A stretch of DNA of 64,000 nt from positions 6,565-70,564 of the forward strand of contig DATHRZ010000130.1 of assembly GCA_035464655.1 (NCBI GenBank), given 5' to 3'. Source of the stretch: JARFPW01 sp035464655. GTDB lineage: Bacteria; Gemmatimonadota; Gemmatimonadetes; Palauibacterales; Palauibacteraceae. Positions 7,830 through 18,886 of the stretch are shown here, piece by piece. The translations under genes were made by a program, and so were the position numbers. The notes under the pieces are model-generated. The model searched no databases, was not told the DNA's origin, and was given only the letters and a program-made list of their open reading frames with translations. Position 1 is the stretch's first letter. Every line of letters starts with the position of its first letter.

Positions 7830-9316
7830 GCCAGGATCCCGGCCAGGGAGGCCGTCATCCACGTCGCCACGGTCCCGCCGAGCATCGCCCGCATGCCGAG
7901 CTTCGAGAGGTCCTGCCGCCGGTTCGGCGCGATCCCCCCGATGCCACCGATCTGAATGGCGATCGAAGAGAAGTTCGCGAAGCCGGTGAGCGCGTAGGTG
8001 GCGATGATCACCGATTTCGGCGAGAGCTCGCTACCGCCGGCCAGGATGTTGGCCAGTTCCTGGAAGGCGACGAACTCGTTGGCCACCATCTTCACGCCGA
8101 ACAGGCTGCCGATGGTCGTGACGTCCTGCGTCGGCACGCCGATGAGCCAGGCGACGGGAGCGAACAGCCAGCCGAGGATGAGCTCGAGCGTGATCCCTTC
8201 GATCCCGACGAGCCCGAGCCCCCAGCCGAGCAGGCCGTTGACGAGCGCGATGAGCGCGAGAAAGGCGATCAGCGCGGCGCCCACGTTGAGCGCCAGCCGC
8301 AGCCCGTCGGTCGCCCCGCCGGCCGCCGCGTCGATCGCGTTGACGTGCTGCTCTTCGAGCTCGAAGTCGAGCGAGTCGCGCGTCTCGGGTGTCTCGACCT
8401 CGGGAAACAGGATCTTGCTCACCACGATTCCGGCCGGCGCCGCCATGATGCTGGCGGCGAGCAGATGCCCGGCGATGCTCGGAAACCAGGTGGCCAGCAT
8501 CGCCACGTACGCCGCCATGACCCCGCCCGCCACCGTCGCGAAGCCGCCGGTCATCACCGTGTTGAGCTCCGACATCGTCATGCGTTCGACGAACGGCTTG
8601 ATCAGCAGTGGCGCTTCGGTCTGGCCGACGAAGATGTTGCCGGCCGCCGAGGTGGTCTCGGCGCCGCTCGTGCGCAGAGTGCGCTGCATGGCCCACGCTA
8701 CGGCCTGCACGACCCGCTGCATGATCCCCAGATAGTACAGGATGGTCATCAGCGACGAAAAGAAAATGATCGTCGGAAGCACGCTGAACGCGAAGTTGGC
8801 GGCCATCGTCACGGCACCCTCGCCGCCTTCGACCGGAACCGTCCGGTCGACCAGTGAACCGAACACGAAGCGAGCGCCGGCGTTGGTATAGCCGATCAGC
8901 GCGACGAACACGTCGTTCACGACTTCGAAGAACCCGCGCCCGACATTGGTCTTGAGGACGAGCAGGGCGAACACGAGCTGGAGACCCAGCCCCTTGACCA
9001 CGAGCGCCCAGTCGACGGCCCTGCGGTGCGTCGAGAACGCCCACAGCCCGGCCAGGAGCACGACGACGGCAAGCAGGCCCCGCGCGCTCCGCGTGAGGAT
9101 CGACTCGTCGACGGCCCCGACGTCGACGATGCGCTCCGCCGCCCCCCGATCGCGCTCGGCTTCTCCATCCTCGACCGCCTGCGGTAGGGCCACAGGATCG
9201 GCCGCTACAGTGTCGGCCGGCGGCGGCGCCTCCCGCACCTGACCGAATGCATGACCGGCGGGGGCGAGCGAGAACAGCGCCAGGCCGAGCACGAGCGCCC
9301 GTCGAAACGTCACCAC
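7826..9316 (-). CDS. Concentrative nucleoside transporter (CNT/NupC family) with N-terminal extension
   Basis: A 496-residue inner-membrane nucleoside symporter. CNT signatures are NIFVGQTEAPLLIKPF, the MTMSELNTVMTGGFATVAGGV region, and a C-terminal GFANFSSIAIQIGGIGGIAPNRR. It is about 90 residues longer than typical NupC: a signal-peptide-like helix (7-26, ending AFGQ) and an acidic linker (about 30-75) precede the usual first helix. The start is GTG 9316, 4 bases after the rhomboid stop. The extension may be a cleaved signal peptide or an added helix; sequence alone does not decide. Confidence 0.93.
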   Translation of the reverse strand: MVTFRRALVLGLALFSLAPAGHAFGQVREAPPPADTVAADPVALPQAVEDGEAERDRGAAERIVDVGAVDESILTRSARGLLAVVVLLAGLWAFSTHRRAVDWALVVKGLGLQLVFALLVLKTNVGRGFFEVVNDVFVALIGYTNAGARFVFGSLVDRTVPVEGGEGAVTMAANFAFSVLPTIIFFSSLMTILYYLGIMQRVVQAVAWAMQRTLRTSGAETTSAAGNIFVGQTEAPLLIKPFVERMTMSELNTVMTGGFATVAGGVMAAYVAMLATWFPSIAGHLLAASIMAAPAGIVVSKILFPEVETPETRDSLDFELEEQHVNAIDAAAGGATDGLRLALNVGAALIAFLALIALVNGLLGWGLGLVGIEGITLELILGWLFAPVAWLIGVPTQDVTTIGSLFGVKMVANEFVAFQELANILAGGSELSPKSVIIATYALTGFANFSSIAIQIGGIGGIAPNRRQDLSKLGMRAMLGGTVATWMTASLAGILA

Positions 9317-9320
9317 GATT

Positions 9321-10085
9321 TCACCATGGTCCGAACCTCCCCAGTTCGCCGCGTGACAGCACCCTTCCCTGCCGCTTCGCGTCGGTCAGCAACGGTTTCG
9401 CGAACACCTTGATCAACACCACGCCGGCGACGAATCCGCCCGCGTGCGCCCAGAAGGCCACGCCCCCGCCCTCACCCGAGGAGATCGCGCCCAGCAGGAC
9501 CTGGTAGCCGAACCACAGGAGGAGCATGACCCACGCGGCCACCGGCACCACCCGCAGGAAGTAGCCGAGGAAGATCATCGTGTGCACGCGTACCTGCGGA
9601 TAGAGGACGAGGTACGCGCCCATCACGCCGCTGATCGCCCCGGAGGCCCCGACCGTCGGCACGGCGCCGCCGGGATCGGACGCCACGTGGGCGGCCGTCG
9701 CCAGGGCCCCGCACAGCAGGTAGAACGCCACGAACCGGACGTGTCCCATCGAGTCTTCGATATTGTTCCCGAAGACCCACAGGAACCACATGTTCCCGAC
9801 CAGGTGGCCCCAGCCTCCGTGCATGAACATCGAGGTGAGCACGGTCGCCCACGTCAGCCCGCCCACCCGGCATACGTGGTCGGGCCCGAGCGGTACCGTG
9901 GCCCCGAGCGCGATCCGCCCCGTGATCTCGCCGGGAATCGCCCCGTAAGCGCACAGCGACGAGATGAACGGCTGGCCGGCGCCCGCCCCCTGGACGACGA
10001 GCCATGCGAGCACGTTCGTCGCGATGAACAACAGCGTGACGAACGGGACGATCTCGGTAGGGTTCTCATCGCGAAGCGGAAACAT
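9321..10085 (-). CDS. Rhomboid-family intramembrane serine protease
   Basis: A 254-residue membrane protein of rhomboid type. The catalytic dyad is Ser149 in GASGAISG and His214 in FWAHAGGF; the second-helix HxxxN motif is HLVGNMWFLWVFG (His94, Asn98). Six or more hydrophobic segments are visible. The ATG at 10085 gives the usual N-terminus MFPLRDENPT, shared by many bacterial rhomboids. The frame is open far upstream inside the antisense of dnaK, which is not real coding sequence. It heads an operon with the nucleoside transporter and PNP, with no obvious functional link to them. Confidence 0.93.
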   Translation of the reverse strand: MFPLRDENPTEIVPFVTLLFIATNVLAWLVVQGAGAGQPFISSLCAYGAIPGEITGRIALGATVPLGPDHVCRVGGLTWATVLTSMFMHGGWGHLVGNMWFLWVFGNNIEDSMGHVRFVAFYLLCGALATAAHVASDPGGAVPTVGASGAISGVMGAYLVLYPQVRVHTMIFLGYFLRVVPVAAWVMLLLWFGYQVLLGAISSGEGGGVAFWAHAGGFVAGVVLIKVFAKPLLTDAKRQGRVLSRGELGRFGPW

Positions 10086-10307
10086 GGCCCGAAGGGTATG
10101 ACCGCATCCGCCGGGTCCGCAAACCCGACCCGACCCTGCCGATCTGGCGCGAAACCCCGCCCCTGGTGCCAGATTGTCTGCGAAATCGGCCGCCGCCGGG
10201 CCCGAAAGTCGGCACATCGCTTGCACTTTCCCTGTGCGGACTTTCACCCGTCGCGACCGGAACGCTCCGGCCGCGAGCGCAATCGTGGACAGCGAAGGGA
10301 CGAACGA

Positions 10308-12245
<1,938 letters not shown>

Positions 12246-12291
12246 ACCCCGGCAAGCGGGGCAACGTTACCTGAACAGGCGGCGTCTGATT

Positions 12292-12325
12292 GAGGCGGGC
12301 GCGTTACGGAACGTGCGCCCGCCTC
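12292..12325 (+). terminator. GC-rich hairpin between dnaK and htrA
   Basis: An 11-bp perfect stem (12292-12302 with 12315-12325) encloses a loop of 12 bases. There is no T-run after it, so it is a weak candidate for an intrinsic terminator of dnaK; it could also slow or stabilise the transcript. A TACTAT that could serve as a -10 box for htrA follows at 12331. Confidence 0.4.
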
Positions 12326-12394
12326 GGTGCTACTATGCACGTGACGCGCGACATATTGAAGTGGCTCCACCTCGATGACCAGGAACTGATGAAC

Positions 12395-13963
12395 ATGAGC
12401 GATGCGATGCGCACCAAGCTGAACCTCATGCTGACGGCCGTCGTGGCCTTCGGCATCGGACTCGCCGCGACGGCGCCGTTCGACTTTGCCCGGGAGAGCA
12501 TGGCGCGGCCGTCCAACGATCCCCTCGTGCTGGACGTGCGCGGTCCGATGGATCGCAGCCCCAACGTCGACGTCCCCACCGGGTTCGCCGACGTCGCCCG
12601 GCAGATCACGCCGGCCGTCGTGACGATCGAGGTCGAACGGGAACTCGACGTGTCGGCCATGCCGTTTGCGGTTCCGATGGACGAGCCGCCGGTCGCCCCC
12701 GGCAGCGGCTCGGGCTTCATCATCTCGGCCGACGGCTACATCGTAACGAACAACCATGTCGTCGCCGGCGCGCGATCGATCGAGGTGCTTCTGGCCGACG
12801 GACGCCGGTTCGACGACGTGCGCCTGGTCGGCCGCGACCCCACGACCGACGTGGCGCTGCTCAAGCTCGAAGCACCCGATCTCGCACACGCGACCATCGG
12901 CTCGAGCGAGGCCGCCCAGGTAGGCGACTGGGTGCTGGCGATCGGAAGCCCCGGGTTCAACGGCCCCGGGATCAACGGCAGGGGCTCCTCGTTGATCACG
13001 ACGGTGACAGCCGGGATCATCAGTGCCAAGGGACGCAGCATCAACATCCTGCGGCGTCAGTTCTCCAGCAGCCAGCCGAGCCCGGCCATCGAGGACTTCA
13101 TCCAGACCGACGCGGTGATCAACCCGGGCAACTCCGGCGGACCGCTCGTGAACTCACGGGGCGAAGTGATCGGCGTCAACACGGCGATCGCGTCGAACAC
13201 GGGCACCTACCAGGGTTACGGATTCGCGGTGCCGATCGACCTCGTACGCGAGGTCGTGGACGATCTCGTCGAGCACGGTACCGTGCGCCGGGCCGTTCTC
13301 GGGATCACGGTTTCCGACGTCGACGACGCCGACGCCCGCTATCTCGGTCTCGACCGGGTGGGCGGCGCGCTCGTGCGCAGCGTCGCCGACGATTCGCCAG
13401 CCGGCGAAGCCGAACTCGAGACGGGCGACGTGATCGTCGAGGTGGCCGGTCACGAGATCTCGTCGGTGTCCGATCTGCAGCGCCGCATCCGGACGTATGA
13501 GCCCGGTGACATCGTGACAATCACCATCGTCGACTGGCAGGGCGAGCGTAAGACTCGCCGCGTCGAGTTGATCGCGGCCGAGCCCGTGGAGCTTGCCGTG
13601 GCCGACCGGCAACCCGACGCCGCCTCGACGAGCTCCGCGAATCCCCTGGGCATCCGCGTCCAGGAAATCGACGGCGAGGTCCGCCGCGCGCTCGCCTTGC
13701 CGCGTGGCCTGAACGGTGTCGTGATTTCGGACGTCGACCAGAACGGGCCGTTCGCGCGCCGAGCCGATCCGCGCGCCGTCAGGGGACGCATGATCATCAC
13801 CGAGATGAACCGGCGCGAAATTGAGTCGGTCGAAGACTATCAGGACGTCCTCGACGACGTGGAACCGGGTGACGTGGTCGGCATGATGATGTACGATGCG
13901 CAGCATGAGCAGGCCGGCACGCCAGCATGGGTTCCGATTACGGTGCCGGTGCCCTCGCGCTGA
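12395..13963 (+). CDS. Periplasmic HtrA/DegP-type serine protease with two PDZ domains
   Basis: This membrane-anchored or secreted quality-control protease has about 522 residues. A hydrophobic N-terminal segment (9-27) is followed by the trypsin-like domain with the catalytic triad His121 (VTNNHVV), Asp152 (TTDVALLKL) and Ser247 (NPGNSGGPL). Two PDZ domains follow (about 300-400 and 430-515). I prefer the ATG at 12395, about 8 bases after AGGAAC; an ATG at 12389 is also possible, and one at 12335 lacks a ribosome site. A strong hairpin terminator follows the stop. Confidence 0.93.
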   Translation: MSDAMRTKLNLMLTAVVAFGIGLAATAPFDFARESMARPSNDPLVLDVRGPMDRSPNVDVPTGFADVARQITPAVVTIEVERELDVSAMPFAVPMDEPPVAPGSGSGFIISADGYIVTNNHVVAGARSIEVLLADGRRFDDVRLVGRDPTTDVALLKLEAPDLAHATIGSSEAAQVGDWVLAIGSPGFNGPGINGRGSSLITTVTAGIISAKGRSINILRRQFSSSQPSPAIEDFIQTDAVINPGNSGGPLVNSRGEVIGVNTAIASNTGTYQGYGFAVPIDLVREVVDDLVEHGTVRRAVLGITVSDVDDADARYLGLDRVGGALVRSVADDSPAGEAELETGDVIVEVAGHEISSVSDLQRRIRTYEPGDIVTITIVDWQGERKTRRVELIAAEPVELAVADRQPDAASTSSANPLGIRVQEIDGEVRRALALPRGLNGVVISDVDQNGPFARRADPRAVRGRMIITEMNRREIESVEDYQDVLDDVEPGDVVGMMMYDAQHEQAGTPAWVPITVPVPSR

Positions 13964-13984
13964 GCGAACAGCCGGCCGGCCGCG

Positions 13985-14022
13985 GGGCGGCGCTCCCGAT
14001 GGGGGCGCCGCCCTGTTAGTTT
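13985..14022 (+). terminator. Probable intrinsic terminator after htrA
   Basis: A perfect 13-bp GC-rich stem with a 3-base loop (13985-13997 with 14001-14013) is followed by TGTTAGTTT. The T-rich tail is short, but the position between htrA and the tRNA gene fits termination. Confidence 0.65.
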
Positions 14023-14051
14023 CCGCGGCGACCGCCGATGCGGCTCACCCG

Positions 14052-14135
14052 GCGAAAGTGGCGGAACTGGCAGACGCGCCAGCCTTAGGAGCTGGTGGCC
14101 CACCGGCCGTGGGGGTTCGAATCCCCCCTTTCGCA
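14052..14135 (+). tRNA. tRNA-Leu (UAG anticodon)
   Basis: An 84-base class II tRNA. The acceptor stem GCGAAAG pairs with CTTTCGC, the discriminator is A, and CCA is not encoded. The anticodon stem CCAGC/GCTGG encloses the loop CTTAGGA, giving anticodon TAG, which reads CUA leucine codons. A variable arm (GTGGCCCACCGGCC region) and the T-loop GGTTCGAATCC are present. It lies between the htrA terminator and tig. Confidence 0.96.
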
Positions 14136-14197
14136 TTCGACCGACGACCTGAAGCCGCAACTGACCGAGACGACGACTCCGGAATGAGATCTGCTTG

Positions 14198-15508
14198 ATG
14201 GCTGTCGACAAGAACGATAAGGCGACGACCCCGGCCCCGGGCGTCGAGGTCACCCTGACGGAGGGGGAAGGCTGGGAGCGGATCCTGACCGTGACCGTAC
14301 CCGAGGAGCGCGTGGCGAAGACCCGCGCGGCCGAGACGGGTCGCTTTTCACGCTCCGTCAAGCTCAAGGGGTTCCGCAAGGGCAAGGTGCCCGCCGCGGT
14401 CGTCGAACAGCGGTTCGGCGAGCAGATCGACGAGCGCGTCCAGCAGCGGCTGCTCGATGAGGCCTACCGCCAGGCGCTGGAGGAAGCGGAGCTCTCGCCG
14501 GCCGGGCCGGGCCGGATCACCGATATCCGCTACGAGCCGGGACAACCGTTCGTATTCAAAGCCGAACTCGAGGTCATGCCGACAGTACGCCTGCAGCGCA
14601 CGGGCGGCTTTCAGGTCGACCGTACCGTGGCCGCCGTCACCGACGACGAGGTGACGGAGATCCTCGAGCGGATCCGCGACGAGAACGCCGACTGGGTTGC
14701 GGTCGACCGACGGCCCGAAATCGGCGAGCGCGTGACCGTGCGAATTGCCCCCCTGAGGGCAGGAGAGGATACCCCTTCCGGAGAGGGCACCCCATACCAG
14801 CTCGTGCTCGGCGAGGGAAAGGCGCTCGAGGACGTGGAGACAGCCATCCGCACGCTCGGCCCGGGCGAAAGCGGCATCTTCGAGATCGAATTTCCGGCGG
14901 AGGACGGTGACGGCGAGGGCGGCGACGTGGAGGAGACGCCGGCGGAGCCGATCACGCGCCGGCTTCACATCACCCTCGGCGAGGTCGAGGAGAAGGACCT
15001 GCCCGAGCTGACCGACGAATTCGCCTCCGAGGTCGGATCGTTCGAAACCGTCGCCGAGCTCGAGGCCGCGGTTCGTGACGACCTCTCGCGCCACCACGAG
15101 AAGGAGGCGGAGGACGAGCTTCGCGGCCGGCTGATGAACGCCCTCCGCGAGGCGAATCCGTTCGTCGTGCCGCAGGCGCTCGTCGACCGATACATCGAGA
15201 ACATGATCCAGGCACCCGACGACACCGACGCCGATGAGCTACGCCGGATGCGCGAGGCCATCGGTCCGCACGCCGAACGACAAATCCGAGACCAGTTGCT
15301 CCTCGAGGCGATCATCGACCAGGAGGATCTCGCCCCGACGCCCGACGAGCTCGAAGGCCGAATCGCCGAGCTGGCCGAGAGCCGAGGCGTGGCGCCGGCG
15401 AAGTTACGGCGCGACCTTGTACGCGAGGGCCAGCTGGAGGCACTCGGTCAGAATCTTGCGGTCGAAAAAGCCTTCGCGTACTTGAAACAGCAATCAGGCG
15501 TCGCCTGA
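14198..15508 (+). CDS. tig: Trigger factor (ribosome-associated chaperone)
   Basis: The 436-residue chaperone binds nascent chains at the ribosome exit. The ribosome-binding signature is present as VKLKGFRKGKVPAAVVEQRFG (about 48-68, the GFRKGKxP loop). A FKBP-like PPIase domain (about 155-255) and the C-terminal helical chaperone domain follow. The PPIase domain contains an acidic insert near 230-245 (EDGDGEGGDVEETP). The ATG at 14198 is preferred over the TTG at 14195. It heads the conserved tig-clpP-clpX-engB unit, 20 bp before clpP. Confidence 0.95.
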   Translation: MAVDKNDKATTPAPGVEVTLTEGEGWERILTVTVPEERVAKTRAAETGRFSRSVKLKGFRKGKVPAAVVEQRFGEQIDERVQQRLLDEAYRQALEEAELSPAGPGRITDIRYEPGQPFVFKAELEVMPTVRLQRTGGFQVDRTVAAVTDDEVTEILERIRDENADWVAVDRRPEIGERVTVRIAPLRAGEDTPSGEGTPYQLVLGEGKALEDVETAIRTLGPGESGIFEIEFPAEDGDGEGGDVEETPAEPITRRLHITLGEVEEKDLPELTDEFASEVGSFETVAELEAAVRDDLSRHHEKEAEDELRGRLMNALREANPFVVPQALVDRYIENMIQAPDDTDADELRRMREAIGPHAERQIRDQLLLEAIIDQEDLAPTPDELEGRIAELAESRGVAPAKLRRDLVREGQLEALGQNLAVEKAFAYLKQQSGVA

Positions 15509-15528
15509 ACCCGAAGAGAACGGACGAA

Positions 15529-16233
15529 ATGCCCATATACGCGCCCTACGTCATCGAACGCTCCAGCCGCGGAGAACGCAGCTACGACATCTTCTCGCGG
15601 CTCTTGATGGATCGGATCGTGTTCCTCGGATCGTCGATCAACGACGACGTCGCCAACGTCATCATCGCGCAACTCCTGTTCCTGCAGGCCGACAATCCGG
15701 AACGGGACATCAACATCTACATCAACAGCCCGGGCGGTAGCGTATACGCCGGGCTCGCGATCTACGACACAATCCAGTACCTCAGCGCCCCCGTGTCGAC
15801 GATCTGCATGGGAATGGCCGCCTCGATGGGGGCGTTCCTGCTGGCCGCGGGATCGCCGGGCAAGCGCTCGGCCCTCCCGAACTCCCGGATCATGATCCAC
15901 CAGCCGTCCGGTGGCTCCCAGGGGACGGCCACGGACGTCGAGATCCAGGCGAAGGAGATCCTGTACGCCCGTCAGCGCCTGAACGAGCTGCTCTCGAAGC
16001 ATACGGGACAGTCGGTCGAGCGCATCGAAGAAGACGTCGACCGTGATCGGTACATGTCGCCGGACGAGGCGCTGGACTATGGGATCATCGACCGCATCAT
16101 AAAGCCCGGAGAAAACGCGGCCGGAAATGGAACTGGCGGTACGTCGGAGGGGTCAGACTCCGACATAGGGCCGGCCCAGGCGTCACCGGCCGAAGCGTCG
16201 CCCGCCGACGTGTCGCCCGCCGAAGACGAGTGA
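15529..16233 (+). CDS. clpP: ATP-dependent Clp protease proteolytic subunit, with repetitive C-terminal tail
   Basis: The 234-residue ClpP forms the tetradecameric chamber that degrades substrates fed by ClpX. The catalytic triad is Ser99 (GMAASMGA), His124 (IMIHQPSG) and Asp173 (DRDRYMS). The conserved fold ends near residue 193; the last 40 residues are an unusual low-complexity acidic tail with three degenerate copies of A/V-SPAE/D. Most ClpP proteins stop at about 195-205 residues. It lies 25 bp upstream of clpX and is surely cotranscribed. Confidence 0.97.
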   Translation: MPIYAPYVIERSSRGERSYDIFSRLLMDRIVFLGSSINDDVANVIIAQLLFLQADNPERDINIYINSPGGSVYAGLAIYDTIQYLSAPVSTICMGMAASMGAFLLAAGSPGKRSALPNSRIMIHQPSGGSQGTATDVEIQAKEILYARQRLNELLSKHTGQSVERIEEDVDRDRYMSPDEALDYGIIDRIIKPGENAAGNGTGGTSEGSDSDIGPAQASPAEASPADVSPAEDE

Positions 16234-16257
16234 AGAGGATCGAGGGGGGACTCACAC

Positions 16258-17499
<1,242 letters not shown>

Positions 17500-17507
17500 G
17501 TTTCCCG

Positions 17508-18122
17508 ATGTCGCAATCACGCCGCATCACGCAGGTGGAGTTCGCCGGGGCGATCGGCGCCCCGGGCCAGAGCCCGCCGGGCCGTTTGCCACAGATCGCC
17601 TTCGCCGGCCGCTCGAACTGCGGGAAGTCCAGCCTGATCAACGCGCTGGTGGGGCGAAAGAAGATGGCCCGGGTATCGCAGACGCCCGGCAAGACGCAGG
17701 AGATCAACTTCTACCTCATCAACGACCGGTTTTTCCTCACCGACCTGCCCGGATACGGCTTCGCCCGCGCGCCGGACGCCGAACGCGAGCGGTGGCGCGG
17801 ACTGATCGAGGCGTTTCTCGAGACCAGCCCCGATCTCGCCGGCATCGTCGTCTTGATCGACGCGCGCCGGGGGCTGCTCGAGCAGGACGAACAGCTGCTC
17901 GGCTGGCTGGCCGAGCTGCAGATTCCGGCCCTGCTCGCGCTCACCAAGATCGACAAGCTGAATCGGAGCGGGCGCGCGCGCGCCGCACGCGAGCTGCGCG
18001 AGGCGCTGGGACTGCCCGCCGATCAACTCGTGTCGACCTCCAGCGTCACCGGCGAGGGCGTCGACACGCTGCGCGACAGCCTGTTCGGACTCCTCGATCC
18101 CCAACCCACGGAAGCCGTATGA
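17508..18122 (+). CDS. engB: Ribosome biogenesis GTPase EngB (YsxC/YihA)
   Basis: A 204-residue GTPase needed for large-subunit assembly in other bacteria. G1 is GRSNCGKSS, G3 is DLPGYG, G4 is TKIDK, and the switch region SQTPGKTQEINFYLIN is characteristic of the YsxC/YihA group. The neighbourhood with clpX recalls the tig-clpX-lon-ysxC arrangement of Bacillus, but no lon gene is present. The stop overlaps the start of the following lipoprotein gene (ATGA). Confidence 0.95.
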   Translation: MSQSRRITQVEFAGAIGAPGQSPPGRLPQIAFAGRSNCGKSSLINALVGRKKMARVSQTPGKTQEINFYLINDRFFLTDLPGYGFARAPDAERERWRGLIEAFLETSPDLAGIVVLIDARRGLLEQDEQLLGWLAELQIPALLALTKIDKLNRSGRARAARELREALGLPADQLVSTSSVTGEGVDTLRDSLFGLLDPQPTEAV

Positions 18123-18871
18123 CCAGCTCTCCCCGCCGACGCCACCTGACCCTCCTGCTGACGCTCGCTACCGTCGCCGCGCTCCCGCTCGGGTGCGGTG
18201 GCGCGGCCACGCACGAGGCAACCAACCGGCCGGCGACTGCCGAGCCGGCCACCGACGCGTCGACGGAGGAAGCGGCAGGCACGCTCGACTTGAGCGACGT
18301 GGAGGCGTGGAGCGCCGAGCTCGAGACGCGCCCCGGCCGCCGTTCGCTCGTGCCGGTCGGCTACGGGACGCTCTCACAGGACGACATCACGGTTGCGTTG
18401 CGCACCGGCGGGCTCCAGATCAAGTGGGTTCCGCTGTCGGAGTGGGTGCTGCGCCTGACAGCGCCCGACACGTACGGGAGGCTCAACGGCTACAAGGTGT
18501 CGCGCAGTGACGAGATTCTCGAGCTGACGGCCCGCCACGGCGAACGCGACTGGCCGCTCGTGGCCTTCGTGACCTTCTTCAGTCGTGAGGTCGAAGCGAG
18601 CTACGAGCCGAACGACCTTCAGGTGAGCAACCAGGGCCGGCTCTACCGACCGTTCGCCATCATCCCGGTCACTCCGGCGTTCGGTCGCGACCGGCTCGAC
18701 CAGCAGGAGACGCAGATCGGACTGTTCCTGTTCCCCGCGGAGATCGACCTGGACCTGCCGACCTTCGTCCGCTACCGCGATGCCGAGAGCGATCGCTGGA
18801 ACCGGATCCGCTCGAGCCTCGACACCGAACATTCACGGGCGAACTCGCGGGCCGGCGTCGGTCGCCCGTGA
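18119..18871 (+). CDS. Predicted lipoprotein of unknown function
   Basis: A 250-residue protein with an N-terminal basic stretch (RRRH), a hydrophobic helix and a lipobox ending LPLGC, so it is probably lipidated and exported. An Ala/Thr-rich linker (about 28-60) leads to a globular domain (about 60-235) I do not recognise. Visible conserved-looking stretches are QIKWVPLSEWVLRLTAPD and LVAFVTFFSREVEASYEP. It is translationally coupled to engB by a 4-bp overlap and ends the proteostasis operon. It converges on the sigma-54 activator gene with about 15 bp between stops. Confidence 0.75.
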   Translation: MTSSPRRRHLTLLLTLATVAALPLGCGGAATHEATNRPATAEPATDASTEEAAGTLDLSDVEAWSAELETRPGRRSLVPVGYGTLSQDDITVALRTGGLQIKWVPLSEWVLRLTAPDTYGRLNGYKVSRSDEILELTARHGERDWPLVAFVTFFSREVEASYEPNDLQVSNQGRLYRPFAIIPVTPAFGRDRLDQQETQIGLFLFPAEIDLDLPTFVRYRDAESDRWNRIRSSLDTEHSRANSRAGVGRP

Positions 18872-18886
18872 AACGCCGCCGGCGGC

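Noticed and set aside
9444..10307. In-frame upstream extension of dnaK
   Set aside because: DnaK has a fixed N-terminus (SKVIGIDLGTTNS) at 10308 with a ribosome site; the extension is antisense to the rhomboid gene.
10086..10307. CIRCE operator upstream of dnaK
   Set aside because: No TTAGCACTC inverted repeat is present; a vague TTGCAC element has no matching -10 box.
12335..12394. Upstream start of the HtrA protease at 12335
   Set aside because: The extra 20 residues have no ribosome site and add a non-family segment before the membrane helix; 12395 or 12389 fit better.
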